The notes below the pieces were generated by a model. That model was not told the origin of the DNA. It was given only the letters and a program-made list of their open reading frames with translations, and did no database searches. Source: Pseudopithomyces maydicus (taxonomy: Eukaryota > Ascomycota > Dothideomycetes > Pleosporales > Didymosphaeriaceae). Taken from it: a stretch of 64,000 nucleotides of DNA. Below, piece by piece: positions 34,436 to 45,163 of the stretch. Positions within the stretch are counted from its first letter, which is position 1. Every line of letters starts with the position of its first letter. The position numbers and the translations under genes are program-made. Where the stretch lies: NCBI GenBank assembly GCA_026873275.1, contig JANTUC010000002.1, forward strand, positions 2,480,001 through 2,544,000. Direction: 5' to 3'.

Positions 34436-35420
34436 TCAAGCTGAACGTAGGGCTCTGCTCTTCCCCCGCCCCGGTCTTGTACGGGGCGAAAGAATCTCAC
34501 TGACACTAACACTCATCCTCCATTCGCGCGGAATGTTGCTTTGTACTATCTCTGTAACCTCTACAACAGAAGGTATGTCTCCCGTCTTGGTTGTTTCTAC
34601 CCGCAACGACGATATATTTCGGTTTCTCACAGCTCTTGCAAGCTGACTTAGAACTGCAAATTCAATTTTAAGCTTCACACTGTATACAAGCGACTTCAAC
34701 GTCTTTTCGATACTATGCATGTCGAAGTATTCAAGCGTCAGAAGTGCTAGGTCGAGAACGAGGTGCAGCATATTCATGACGGCAAGTCGCCACATCGCTT
34801 TCTTTGTTTGCCCATCCAAGGCAAATTTCAGAATATCGTAGACTTTGGCGAGATAAATAACGGAGATGACGATCTCCTGCGAGGTGAACATGGTCATCTG
34901 GATTTTTTCAATTATGTTGTAGCCTTTTGTATAGATGCCTGGATTTGGGCCGTACTGTCCGAGGTCGAGGACTATGGTGGGCACGCACAAGAGGACCGCA
35001 TTGACGACGATCATCCAGAAGATGAAACGGAGGAGTATATGATTCTGAGAAATCAAATGCAGACGGGAGTACATAACGAGGGATTGGCCAGGAACCATGA
35101 CAATCCAACTCGAGAGCAGAATGGCTTCATTGAGCTTAGAGTTGTTCGAGACATGGTTCTGCTTTAGCCAAGCACCTATACATTTCAACATAAGGAATGG
35201 ACCGGGAGAGGATTGGGAAATCTTCACCTGTAGCATAAGGAACCACACTCATGGTGGTAAGAAGCAAGCTCCAGAAGTAGAGACCCGAGTACTTCTTGAA
35301 TACGAGGAAAAGAAGGATGAAAAGTTCCAGGGCATTGTACCAAGCTATCGCAGTAAATGCCGTCATGGCGCGTGGAATAAGCCGATTGTCGCCATAGCTC
35401 TCGATGTCGTCGATGGCCAT
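34436..35420 (-). CDS. DUF7703-type integral membrane protein
   Basis: Exon 1 is 35420-35228 and exon 2 is 35175-34436; the 52-bp intron (gtgaag...gtatag) is phase 1; 310 residues. Seven hydrophobic segments alternate with short loops: 'AFTAIAWYNALELFILLFLV', 'YFWSLLLTTMSVVPYATGAW', 'LSSWIVMVPGQSLVMYSRLH', 'FIFWMIVVNAVLLCVPTIVL', and others, followed by a basic cytoplasmic tail. The 'GQSLVMYSRLHL' motif and the 'KVYDILK' loop are what I associate with fungal DUF7703 proteins, whose role is unknown. The topology is GPCR-like, but a signalling role is not shown. Confidence 0.8.
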
Positions 35421-36478
35421 TGTTTCACACTCTGGTCAATTCGAATCGTGGATAGTATGGTCTCGCGTCTTTGTTGAAGATGTGAGCTCTTGGGTAAAGC
35501 TTGACTTGGAGGCTTGAATGAGTGCTACAGCAGCGCCTAGAAATCTTATGTTATCTCAAAGGCCGAGTTGTAAGCAAAGGAAACACAAGCCATGTCGCAA
35601 ATTCGGGGTACGGGCACCCCCAGTTACCTACGATGTCCATTATCAGTCAGCGTTGCCCGATATGCAGATCTCTTACCCGAACACCGAAGATTAATTGTTT
35701 AAGCACTTAATTTGCTGAAAGCGCTACAAGTTGCACTTCGGAAGGCGATAACCAGGCACAGGAACACATGAAACACGGCTGTGGCTTCTTGCTCGGTCAT
35801 GGCCCCAAAAGAATGCAACACGAACAGGCATCTCCGCAACGAACAGAAGAACTCGTACGGTAGATCGAATTTCACAAGTTTTCATTGGCTGCAGGTTGTC
35901 CGCGTGGATGCAGGGCCCCTCGGCGGATTGGAGGTCTTTTGGCGTAGGCCTTGGAATGGTGACAGCTACCTAGGTAGGCAGTTTCAGGTCGATAGATACA
36001 TGTCGAAAACGAGAAAGAATTCCCGTCGAGCTGACTAGAAAGAGCACCATGCTTTCTTGCGCACACATCTCCACGAACGCACAAAGTGCTACAGTCGTGT
36101 GAGTTCATTGCAATCCATGGATGTTAAGCCTAGCGGACATTGGAGATGAAGACTGCTTAGTTATCCTTGGCGGTCTTAATTTGGCTGCAGCGTTACGGCC
36201 GCCCCAAAATTGTGTTGTACAATCTAAATAAAAATGCGGTAGACGTGCACTCGAAAAAGCCCTTGTGTTGGTAGTTGTTCTTGGGGGAGAGCGATCTAGT
36301 GCCTCTGGCCTAGCCCTGGAGGTCCCGGGGCGGGAGACGACACGTGACAGAAACGCTAACCGTAAACAGCACGGCCAGCTCGCTTAGATTTCGCCTTTGC
36401 ACACTGCGACCCAACGCCGCCAACTCTCCGACGCAAGACTCCCACTTCGACATCAAGACACAGCGACAATCAGTCACG
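35421..36478. other. Divergent intergenic region
   Basis: About 1.06 kb holding the promoter of the membrane-protein gene (minus) and of ribosomal protein eL39 (plus). No ORF with supporting features; no repeat noted. Confidence 0.5.
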
Positions 36479-36770
36479 ATGCCGGTATGCGTCGCCAGCT
36501 CGCTATCGTGCCAATGTCTTGCTAACAAGCGACAGTCCCACAAGTCCTTCCGCACCAAGCAAAAGCTTGCCAAAGCTCAGAAGCAGAACCGCCCTATCCC
36601 CCAGTGGATCCGCCTCAGGACTGGCAACACCATCCGGTACGACTAGCCCACGAACAACGGAATTAGCTCTCGACTGCAAGATTTCTGGACATGTTGAACA
36701 GCGATACTGACGGCAAGACAGCTACAACGCCAAGAGGCGACACTGGCGCAAGACCCGCATCGGCATCTAA
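36479..36770 (+). CDS. RPL39: 60S ribosomal protein eL39
   Basis: A three-exon gene: 36479-36484 (only Met-Pro), 36536-36636 and 36722-36770; introns of 51 and 85 bp. The translation is 51 residues, the invariant length of eL39, reading 'MP', 'SHKSFRTKQKLAKAQKQNRP' through 'RRHWRKTRIGI'. eL39 lies in the peptide exit tunnel of the large subunit. Short introns just after the start codon are usual for fungal ribosomal-protein genes. All three junctions keep phase, so the model is close to certain. Confidence 0.97.
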
Positions 36771-37348
36771 ACGTCTCACCCCACCTCTTCCCTATCTCAC
36801 GATTCTCGAACCCCAAACCACTTCTTTCACGTCCGGCGAGCGAGCGACAGGGGAACGACACGGCAGTCAATATGTGGTGACTGGTATGAGACGGGCAATG
36901 GATGCATGCATTTTCATGATATGAGTGGGGGGTTTGATCCCGATATGACTCACTCGGCTGGCGCTCTGGGTTCGAAAATTAGGGTTAGGCAGTTGATACG
37001 AATGAATCACTTGCTGGACTGAAGTACTAAACTACGCACGGTGATGAAGGTGCTTGGGCATTGATCAAACCCCTGGGGTAGATTGTGCTGTAGGGTGATC
37101 AATCACTTGTTGTGAGGAACGTAGAATATCCATCCATCTACAACGAGGTCAAACGTACGACGTGCAGAAAAACACGCATTTGGATGGCTCGTCTTGCATG
37201 AAAGGTGGACATATGCTCAAAGCTGCTTGCACATGCCATGATCATCTACTTGGTGATTCATAAGCGTATATTACGACATGGCGTCTATCGACTACAACTC
37301 CTTCCTTTAAACGCACCACTCATCTGACTCGCTGCTCGCACGCCTTCA
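36771..37348. other. Convergent intergenic region
   Basis: This is 3' flanks of eL39 and the nitrilase gene. It contains an isolated telomere-like TTAGGGTTAGG at 36979-36989 (less than two units) and a TGACTCA at 36945-36951. Both are probably fortuitous. Confidence 0.5.
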
Positions 37349-38602
37349 TCATCGCCCACTCTTGACACTAAATTTCGGCGCACTATCCAAGTCAATGACA
37401 ACAATCTTCTCCTCGCCTCTTCCGCAAGTCTCAAAGAGAGTTACGTTTCCGCTCTCAATCTTGACAACTGTACTGCTCCCTGCGTAGCAGACGCTCTTCT
37501 CTATACCACATCGGTTTGACAGTACCACGTACCAAGGCTTCCCGGGCTCCTGCTTACTCCTTTCGACAATAGGTTGGAACCGCTCAACCCAGTACGCCAC
37601 CGTTGCCACATCCGGACTGCTTGACTCTCCGGCGATCTCGGAGGGTGTGAGATAGCTGAGCCACGCCATGCTCAGCACAATTAACGGATTGTTCGCAATC
37701 ACCCCGCTACCATCCTCGTTGTCATTCCTTCCTTCGTTCGAGGACAATGTCACGGGGTTCAGGGGGTCGGGATACTCGCTTGGGCGTAGTCCCTGGGGAG
37801 ATGGAACGGGTTGCAGGGCCGCAGTGGCGAATTCGTAATCAGACCATGGGGCGGTAAAGCGATATGGATTGATGTCCATGCATATGCCTTGGATGACTGG
37901 ACCGAGGGAGCCGAGTGTGGCAATCGAAAAACGTTTGGTTGGTTCTGCAGCCCAAGTTTCATCTGTATAATATAGGAAAGATTTCCTATAGTTGGCAAGA
38001 ATAGTGCCGCCAGGAGAGATTGTAACCGTGGAATTGTCTATGAAGTCTATCAGCATGCAATATATAGCCACGCCAAAACAAATCAAGACATCAAAATGTG
38101 TGGTCAAAATCAAAGTTAAAAAAAAAAGACAAAGGGAAAGAGATGTTACGCACAGTTGACTGGTGAAGAATCGATGGTTCGCTCAGGGTAGCCAACCGTT
38201 ACGTGGCAATTGTAGTGTTTTGCGACTTGAGCTGCCCATTGTGTCGATATGCCTGCTGTGGTGGGCTCCAGGTAGGGCGTGATTTCCTCGAGAGAGTGGA
38301 AGTTGTAACCTGGAAACGATGAGTACTTGAACAGTGGTGTGGTTTCGGACGACGGGCAGGTTGGAATGCATGGCGTAGGCGGGTTTGTGGAGGCGACGTT
38401 GCATGTGCACAGCTTTCGGTGGCTCAGGAGAGGCAAAGTGGAGAATCACGGGTGGTTGCTCACCTGAGAAAGCCATCTCGGGCAATATCAGCCAGTCCAG
38501 ATCCACGGGCAGTTTGGACTGCTGTAACAGATCGTCGGCCTTCTTGATGTTTGCCTGCACGGTGCCCACATCGGGGGCAAACTGGAGGAGGGCGATCTTC
38601 AT
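37349..38602 (-). CDS. Nitrilase-superfamily hydrolase, N-terminal-amidase-like (Nta1-like)
   Basis: Exons 38602-38464, 38309-38154 and 38037-37349; introns of 154, 116 bp; 327 residues. The full carbon-nitrogen hydrolase triad is visible: Glu42 in 'WLILPEMAFSGYNF', Lys117 in 'ANYRKSFLY' and Cys151 in 'VIQGICMDINPYRF'. The combination of 'GYNFHSLEEITPYLEP' and 'GICMDINPY' resembles protein N-terminal asparagine/glutamine amidases of the yeast Nta1 type, which start the Arg/N-degron branch by deamidating N-terminal Asn or Gln. Other nitrilase-branch amidases cannot be ruled out. The product is shorter than yeast Nta1 (457 residues). Confidence 0.85.
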
Positions 38603-39083
38603 GGCCAGCGTTCCAGCGTTCCAAGGTTCCAAGGTCCCAATGTTCAGTCTGTATCACGACACTGCTCAGTCCTCGTGGGATATTTGGGGCCTCGAGCTCG
38701 GGCGACCTGCCTTGTCTGGAGGCGCGAGCAGACTGCTAGAATGCAGAAGACCCACTGCCGAAGGGACGAGACACACTACGCAGACTTGTCATGTAAAAGC
38801 GCAGGGAGGAGGTCTATCTAGCAGCGCACACGCCCGTTGCCAATCGAGTGGATGCGGTGGGATACGCTTGAGGACAGGGTTCCCCAAAGGGCCTAGGTGG
38901 ACGGAGCGAATCGGCCAATCAGTAGACTGGACGGGCGGAGCTTGAGCCGACACACCAGCGTCGGCAAGCTAAGCTATGACGCTATCATGTCTTTTCGCCA
39001 TGGCCTGATGGTGCCTGTCTCTTGATTGTTACAGAAGCTGAGCCATGCGGCATCCGATGGGATAGGACCTGTTGTCGTTTCCA
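38603..39083. other. Divergent promoter region
   Basis: This is 481 bp shared by the nitrilase gene (minus) and COQ8 (plus). GC-rich near 38740-38960; no ORF supported. Confidence 0.5.
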
Positions 39084-41677
39084 ATGGCAGGCCGACGGCT
39101 CATCGACGCGTGGAAGCTGCTCAGCGCGTCCAGGGGCGTTGCGCAGCAGCACCTGCGGCTTCGTTCGCAACAGCTCGACGTCTACAGCAAGACGTCCTCC
39201 CTAGCCAAGGCTGCGCGGAGCCAGACAGACCGGATAACCCTGACGCTCGAGGCTGCACGCGTGCTCTCCCAGCGTCTGAACGAGGAGCCGCCCAAGCATG
39301 CACGACCACCACCTCCACCACCATCACCACCACCACCTCCACCACCATCACCACCACCACCGCCGCCACCACAGCAACAACACGCGTCGAGGGAAGGTGC
39401 GAACCATGAACCCTCAAGTAGGACGCAAGATGGATTGGACGTGAAGCAGGAGCAACCCGCACAAGCACCACCACACGCGTCGAGGGAAGGTGCGAACCAT
39501 GAACCCTCGAGTAGGACGCAAGCGCCACCGCCGGGCGGGGCGGCTCCGTCCGTCGATGCCATCATGTCGGCGGATCAGATGCGTGCACAGCACCAGGACT
39601 CGGGGGGATTCCCTCGCATGCAAACGAGCCCTACCGGCCCGTCCCGCTTCCGAAGGTGCAGAAGCTGTACGAGGGGCACGACCGAGATGTCTTCTACGCT
39701 CCATCCGTCGAATCGAACCCAGTGCCCTCTTCCACCCCACAGACGCAGATACCGAAGTATGGCGAGACGGACCAGGAGAGCGATCCTCACGTCAGGGACG
39801 AGCAGATGAACCAGGATGTATACTATGCTGTGCCTGAGCCAGCCCAGGAGCAGATGCAAAGGGAGGACATCCCGCAGCGGACAGCCGTGCCAGAGCAGGA
39901 TCCTGTTCCTGAAGGCATCAACACAGACGTCTTTCGCACCAAGCGCGTTGCAAAGCTGCTGGGAGGGAACCCGTACCAACAGCAGCCTCATCTTGACATG
40001 AAGGGAGCTGCTCGCACACCTCTCGATCACACAAAACTCGCACAAGGCCATGACCAGGATACTTTCAACGTACGGAGAAGTGAAGAGAGTCAGCCGTCAA
40101 TGCCAGCAACGCCTACGCAAGATGCACGCTCCAACACAACAGAGCCAGCCCGCCAACCCGGATCCGACAACACCACAGAGGAGATACGCCAGCTTGCATC
40201 GCAGCTTTCCAAAGATGCAGAAGCCGCACAGGCGGATGTATGTGTTACCCAGCTCGGCGCACCAACTGCATACCATGCTGATTTACTGACAGTCCAACCC
40301 TAGACACCCGACATGACTGCCGAACCAGAGAAAGCACCATACGCGTTGCGAGAATCACGAGTCCCGTCATCAAGATTTGGACGACTTTGGCAATATGCAG
40401 GCTTGGGCACAAGCATGGCATTCGGTGCTGTGGGCGAGAGTCTTAGGCGAGTCACCGGCACTGCGGCGGCGACTGGAGGCTCTTTGATGTTAAGCCCAGG
40501 CAATCTGGAAATACTAGTCGCGAAGCTGTCACGCATGCGAGGCGCTGCGCTCAAGCTGGGCCAGATCATCAGCTTTCAGGACATCAAGATGTTACCTCCA
40601 GCCATTCACGAAGTACTTCAACGTGTCCAGGACAGCGCAGACTACATGCCCGCCTGGCAACGCGATAAGGTTCTCGCCAACAATATCGGACCTGACTGGC
40701 GAGATCTGTTCGAGTCATTCGATGAGATACCAATTGCTGCAGCATCCATAGGTCAAGTCCACAAAGCCGTCCTCAAGTCAGGTCAGACCGTCGCCGTGAA
40801 GGTCCAGTACCCTGGGGTGGCTGACTCTATCGATTCCGACCTGAACAACCTGTCCATTCTCCTCACTGCCTCACGCCTCCTGCCCAAAGGCCTCTTCCTT
40901 GACCGTACCATCGCAAACGCCCGCACAGAGCTCGCTTGGGAATGCGATTACGTTCGCGAAGCGGAGTGGCAAGAGCGCTTCCGCGCCGCCCTGGCCGACG
41001 ATTCTGACGTCTTCAAGGTACCCAAGACGTTTCCCGAAGCCTGTGGCCCGCAAGTGTTGACTGCAGAGCTCGTTCACGGCGTTGGTGTTGCAAAACTGCC
41101 CACACTGCCTCAGGAGAAGCGCGATTGGATCGGCACACAGATCCTGCGGCTGTGCTTGAGAGAAATCGTCGATTTCAAGTTCATGCAAACGGATCCGAAT
41201 TGGACCAACTTCCTATATAATGTAAAAGACCACAAAATTGAGCTGCTTGATTTTGGTGCTAGCCGCGAGTATCCAGATGAGTTTGTGGATCCGTACATCA
41301 ACGTGCTCATTGCAGCGAGCAAGAACGACCGCGTGGCCATCCGCGACTTGTCGATTCAATTGGGTTATCTGACCGGTGGGGAATCGCAGCCTATGCTGGA
41401 TGCGCACATTCAATCTGTTCTAACCCTTGCGGAACCTTTCCAGACAGACGGACCTGAAGTATATGATTTTAGAGATCAGACGATAACAGATAGGGTGAGG
41501 GGACTCATCCCTGTGATGGTTAGAGAGAGACTGGCACCGCCGCCGGAGGAAACGTATTCGCTGCATCGGAAGTTGAGCGGGGCCTTTCTGCTTTGCGCGC
41601 GGCTGGGGAGCAGAGTACCCTGTCGCGAGTTGTTTGAACAAGCCGTGGAGCAGTACCACCTTGCCAAACAAACTTGA
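39084..41677 (+). CDS. COQ8: Coq8 (ADCK/ABC1) mitochondrial atypical kinase, frame broken at a G run
   Basis: Exon 1 is 39084-40237 and exon 2 is 40304-41677; the 66-bp intron (gtatgt...cctag) is phase 0. Coq8 is the UbiB-family ATPase needed for coenzyme Q biosynthesis on the matrix face of the inner membrane. Family hallmarks are all in exon 2: 'RMRGAALKLGQIISFQD' (KxGQ), 'PIAAASIGQVHKAVLKSG' (Ala-rich loop), 'VAVKVQYPGV', 'DPNWTNFLYN' and 'LLDFGASREY'. Exon 1 changes frame around a run of six G (39602-39607); one extra G gives 'QDSGG' followed by 'IPSHANEPYRPVPLPKVQKL' and 842 residues with correct phase at the intron. It also encodes a polyproline tract (39307-39372) and an in-frame 49-bp duplication. 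Confidence 0.9.
39381..39522 (+). repeat. In-frame 49-bp direct repeat within COQ8
   Basis: The copies 39381-39429 and 39474-39522 differ at one base (39416 a, 39509 g) and start 93 bp apart, so 31 codons are duplicated in frame, encoding 'HASREGANHEPSSRTQ' twice. It lies directly after the CCACCA polyproline microsatellite, in a linker that is poorly conserved in Coq8 proteins. Confidence 0.9.
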
Positions 41678-42082
41678 AACTACTAAAATATCAAAACAGC
41701 TGTTCATAGTATTTTTGCGATGCTGGAATGCTGTAGTGTTGTAATTATATGTTGTAAAATCATTCGATACCCTATTTTTCTCTTTCCATTCCTCGCGTAG
41801 CTATGTTCTTCCCTGGGTTCCCGGTTTCTGACAACACTTCTTTGTCTTCGCATCGTCTGAAGCGTCTCAGAACTAAAGCTCCCAGGTTATAGCGCTCCCC
41901 CATTCTTTGTTCGCTGCACCACCTATCCCGCCATGGCCTCTTCCACACCTCATTCTGCTTTCATCTCTCTCCTTCTCGATTCCTGCTGCATTATCACGCC
42001 CTCCTCTCGCACAAACACCCGTGTCCTAAGTCAGGAAACGGTGTATAGTCAATACGAGAGAACCGTGTTCTTAAGACCGATT
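41678..42082. other. Intergenic region / 5' UTR
   Basis: This is 3' flank of COQ8 and leader of the RPB12-like gene. An in-frame ATG at 41933 would add 50 residues of unremarkable sequence; I treat it as upstream leader. Confidence 0.45.
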
Positions 42083-42663
42083 ATGCCTCCTCTGAGTGAG
42101 AAGCCGAGTGGTGATGAAGAAAACGCTACAAGAAAAGAGAGCCTTGTGAGTGGCAGCAGTGAAGGTTCGTCCAATCATAACTTTTTTAAGGTTCCAGCGC
42201 AAGATACTCGCACATACTTGGCCGAAATGTAACAGAAATTTCAGACGCGGACTATGAAAGCAGTGATGATAACGCGGAGAGCGATGAAGAAGATCCACTC
42301 CAGGAACCAAAATCCGCAAATTCTGAACGGGCGGAAGAAGAGGCCGATGCAAATTCATCGTCCACACCGAAACCTCTTGTACCCACCTCAACATGGACTC
42401 CACCTACAACTCGTGTACCACAACCTCGTGGTCTCTACGCAAACCCCAATAGTCGAATAAAAGATGACGGTGAGAGACAACAGACATATACATGTGGCAG
42501 CCGAAACTCGGTTGGGATTTGTGGCGCAGACGTTGTAGTACGATGGAACATGAATCTTCCACCGGAGACAAGGTACAGGGACTCGCTCAGATGTAAGCAG
42601 TGCGGAGGATTTGTGCTGTTCAAGCAGAGGACAAAACGATTGGTCCAATTTGAAGCACGGTAA
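42083..42663 (+). CDS. RPB12 (RPABC4)-like zinc-ribbon protein with acidic N-terminal extension
   Basis: Exons 42083-42164 and 42245-42663; the 80-bp intron (gttcgt...tttcag) is phase 1; 166 residues from this ATG. The last 25 residues, 'RCKQCGGFVLFKQRTKRLVQ' to 'FEAR', are diagnostic of the small shared RNA polymerase subunit RPB12 (yeast Rpc10), normally 60-70 residues. Here it is preceded by about 100 residues rich in Glu/Asp/Ser ('ESSDDNAESDEEDP'). The first zinc knuckle, normally CxxC, reads C-x8-C ('TCGSRNSVGICG'), and the loop to the second knuckle is about ten residues longer than usual. A possible second intron (gtgaga at 42468) would remove the first knuckle entirely. Either a divergent RPB12 or a paralogue with a new role. 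Confidence 0.65.
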
Positions 42664-43210
42664 AGCTAGGACATAGGTACCAGGCTATGTATCTGAGTGA
42701 TGGATAAAAAGAATATAGATCTGTCACCCCTTACCTACTTGAACTCCTGTTCTGGGAACCTTTTTTGCTTTGGGCGGCTGATAGTTAGTAAGAGTCAAAA
42801 GATCGATTTTTTCAATTGCATTCCCACAATAAGAATAGAAAGATCGAATTATACCGGCATGCAACATGAACGTTACAATATACATCAAAGGACTATGTTC
42901 GAGTGGTAGCAGACGAGAAGCATACATGGGTACATGTAGTTCATTATTCAACTACTGATCACAAGTATCTCCTATATTCCTATGAACATTGAGGCAGAGT
43001 TAAGGCTTTCGAAAAACAATTTGATTGTATATTCTGCTCACACACTATTAAAAGGGGCCCGGGGATAACTTGAGCATGTGATTTCACGGGATGACATTGC
43101 TCTGCGAGGTTGAACATATCCTGTACCAAACGAAGTCGATTGTTATAAATGTTTTCCGATTAATAAATCATTAAAGCGCAGTCAGCAGGATATTCGAGAC
43201 TTTTGGTCAT
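42664..43210. other. Convergent intergenic region
   Basis: This is 3' flanks of the RPB12-like and TPR-SET genes. AT-rich, nothing recognised. Confidence 0.45.
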
Positions 43211-45163
43211 CTATTTCCTTGAGCTTGTCTTGGTGAGCCAATCTTGGATGGTCCGTCCAGCCAAGCGGGGGACGTCCTTGTACCTAGTCTGGTCGTAGGT
43301 GTCATCGATTGCCTTGGCCAGTCTCTGCGCACTCGCGATCGTGAGTCTCTTCGCCTCTACCCAGTGTTCCCTTCGAACAAACTCTTCTGCTTGCTCTGCC
43401 AGTTCTGCTCTCTTCTTTCGCACCTCGGGGCTGTCGGCCTTCTCTGCGGCGCAGAGTGGACACTTGCATTCAAATCCCCATGTGGTCATCAAAGCAGCTT
43501 GTCGGGCGTCATAGTCACTCGATTCGTCATAGCTGATGAAAATTTCTTCACCCGCTTTCAGAGGCCGAAGAGCGCGGAGAACCATAAGGTCGCCGACAAA
43601 ATCTTTAGTAGCATTGGCAATGCATGAGTGATTGATGTAGGCTGCCCAAGTACATAGACCGGTACTGGCATTTCTGGCTCCTTCTTCGCCATATTGGTTG
43701 CCAAGTCCAAAGCCGTTCCGTGAAACGATGTCATGAATTCGGAATGTGTCGACAATGGGACCGTCCTCATTGCGGAATATGTTCTTTCCGTCGCCTTCGT
43801 AGTCACCAAAGAGATCCATCACTCTCTCTATTTGTGATGAATTTCCTAAAAGCTTTTGTACTGTGGCTTTACTCAGGCCTACAGGCTGCACTCTAATCCT
43901 ATCGTCCCGCACGTCGTAAGTCATTGCTGTCAAAGCCTCTTTATCGTGACCCCAAACCACGGAGAAAGCTTTGTCGCACATAACTAGCTCTCCTGCTGGT
44001 ATACTGCGAGTGACGAACATACCACGTCCGCGACCTGCGCTGTTCTCGACCTTGATGTTGCCAAGGAAACTTGCAGCATCGACATGCGGCCGGGCCTGAG
44101 AGAGGCCTGCCTTCAGCTTCTTCCAGTTATACGTTCCTGACTGCTGCTCACGAAAGCGTAGTTCGATCCGTTTCAAGTACGTGGTCGCATCCTTATCGTT
44201 CGGTGAAAGCTTCAACTGTGCCTCGAAGAATGACTTTGCTTCGTCATACTGGCCAAGGCCATATGCGGCGGATCCAGCGCGGTAATAAGCTTTGCTGTCT
44301 AGATCTTTCGATTTCTGGTCGTCCTTTCCTGTGAGAGAAGCCTTGGCATCTGAAATAGCCTCGTCGAAATGGGTCAGAAGAAGATTGACGTAAGCACGGT
44401 TTCGAGCGATGTCGCGAGCCAGATCAGGATTCGTTTTCGAAACGATGTCTTGTCTTGCAACGGTCAAGCCATCTGTATACTTTTCATGTGCAGCTGCCAA
44501 ATCGCTATTCTTAAGCTCGGAATTTCCGTCGTTTTTGCAGGCGGTGGCGAACTTCTCAGCAGCTGCGGTGCTTTTGAAGGTTTTGTCTGCAAGAGCATCG
44601 CTCAATGAAATCAAATCTGAAGGATGGTCTATGCGAATTGTAGCCTCACCCTCTTCGGTCAATGTGAAATAAGGCTCCTTTATTACGAATGACTTGGCGT
44701 ATTCCAATATATCTTCACCATGCCTTGACTTGTGAAGACTCATCTCTAAACGTTCTGCGTTGCCACCTTCCGCATCTTCAACCATGGTCCACGACCGTGC
44801 AGTAAGGACCACAATTGGACTGACTCGCTTGACCGTAATCTTGAATCCACGATGATGTGTGTCCAGTTTGAGTTCGCTGATTTTCATTGGTTTGAGTTCC
44901 TTGCTCGGGATAGTGCAGGGCGGGTATGTCCGTCCTACTGCTAGGGCTGGAAGCGTCTCGCCGCGACCACTCGATTGCATAGATTCCATGTCTGCCATGA
45001 GTGAGGCGCCGGTCGCCTGACTGATGGCAGATTTTACATCTCGTGGTTCTCGGGCGTGACCTTGAAGCTCGGAGCATTTCTTGACTGTTTCCTTGACTGT
45101 GTTCCGAATACGCTCAGCTTCTTTCTCGGTCAGAAAGACCATGTTCTCTTGATTTGAGGCCAT
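43211..45163 (-). CDS. TPR- and SET-domain protein (SMYD-like methyltransferase)
   Basis: Single exon, 650 residues from 45163; an upstream in-frame ATG at 45232 would add 23 residues. The N-terminal third has an unassigned region. TPR-like helices follow ('GNSELKNSDLAAAHEKYTDG', 'AYVNLLLTHFDEAISDAKAS', 'AYYRAGSAAYGLGQYDEAKS'). The SET domain begins at 'GRGRGMFVTRSIPAGELVMC' and contains 'AAYINHSCIANATKDFVGD' and 'AGEEIFISYDE', with a post-SET Cys cluster 'GFECKCPLC'. These are the AdoMet- and lysine-channel motifs of active SET methyltransferases, so it probably methylates a Lys on histones or other proteins. No MYND finger is seen between the SET halves. Confidence 0.88.
   Translation of the reverse strand: MASNQENMVFLTEKEAERIRNTVKETVKKCSELQGHAREPRDVKSAISQATGASLMADMESMQSSGRGETLPALAVGRTYPPCTIPSKELKPMKISELKLDTHHRGFKITVKRVSPIVVLTARSWTMVEDAEGGNAERLEMSLHKSRHGEDILEYAKSFVIKEPYFTLTEEGEATIRIDHPSDLISLSDALADKTFKSTAAAEKFATACKNDGNSELKNSDLAAAHEKYTDGLTVARQDIVSKTNPDLARDIARNRAYVNLLLTHFDEAISDAKASLTGKDDQKSKDLDSKAYYRAGSAAYGLGQYDEAKSFFEAQLKLSPNDKDATTYLKRIELRFREQQSGTYNWKKLKAGLSQARPHVDAASFLGNIKVENSAGRGRGMFVTRSIPAGELVMCDKAFSVVWGHDKEALTAMTYDVRDDRIRVQPVGLSKATVQKLLGNSSQIERVMDLFGDYEGDGKNIFRNEDGPIVDTFRIHDIVSRNGFGLGNQYGEEGARNASTGLCTWAAYINHSCIANATKDFVGDLMVLRALRPLKAGEEIFISYDESSDYDARQAALMTTWGFECKCPLCAAEKADSPEVRKKRAELAEQAEEFVRREHWVEAKRLTIASAQRLAKAIDDTYDQTRYKDVPRLAGRTIQDWLTKTSSRK

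Noticed and set aside
36979..36989. Interstitial telomere-like TTAGGGTTAGG
   Set aside because: Fewer than two full units and no flanking degenerate repeats; expected by chance in 64 kb.
41933..42082. Upstream in-frame ATG of the RPB12-like gene
   Set aside because: The 50 added residues look like translated leader and have no conserved features; the ATG at 42083 begins the acidic, protein-like region.
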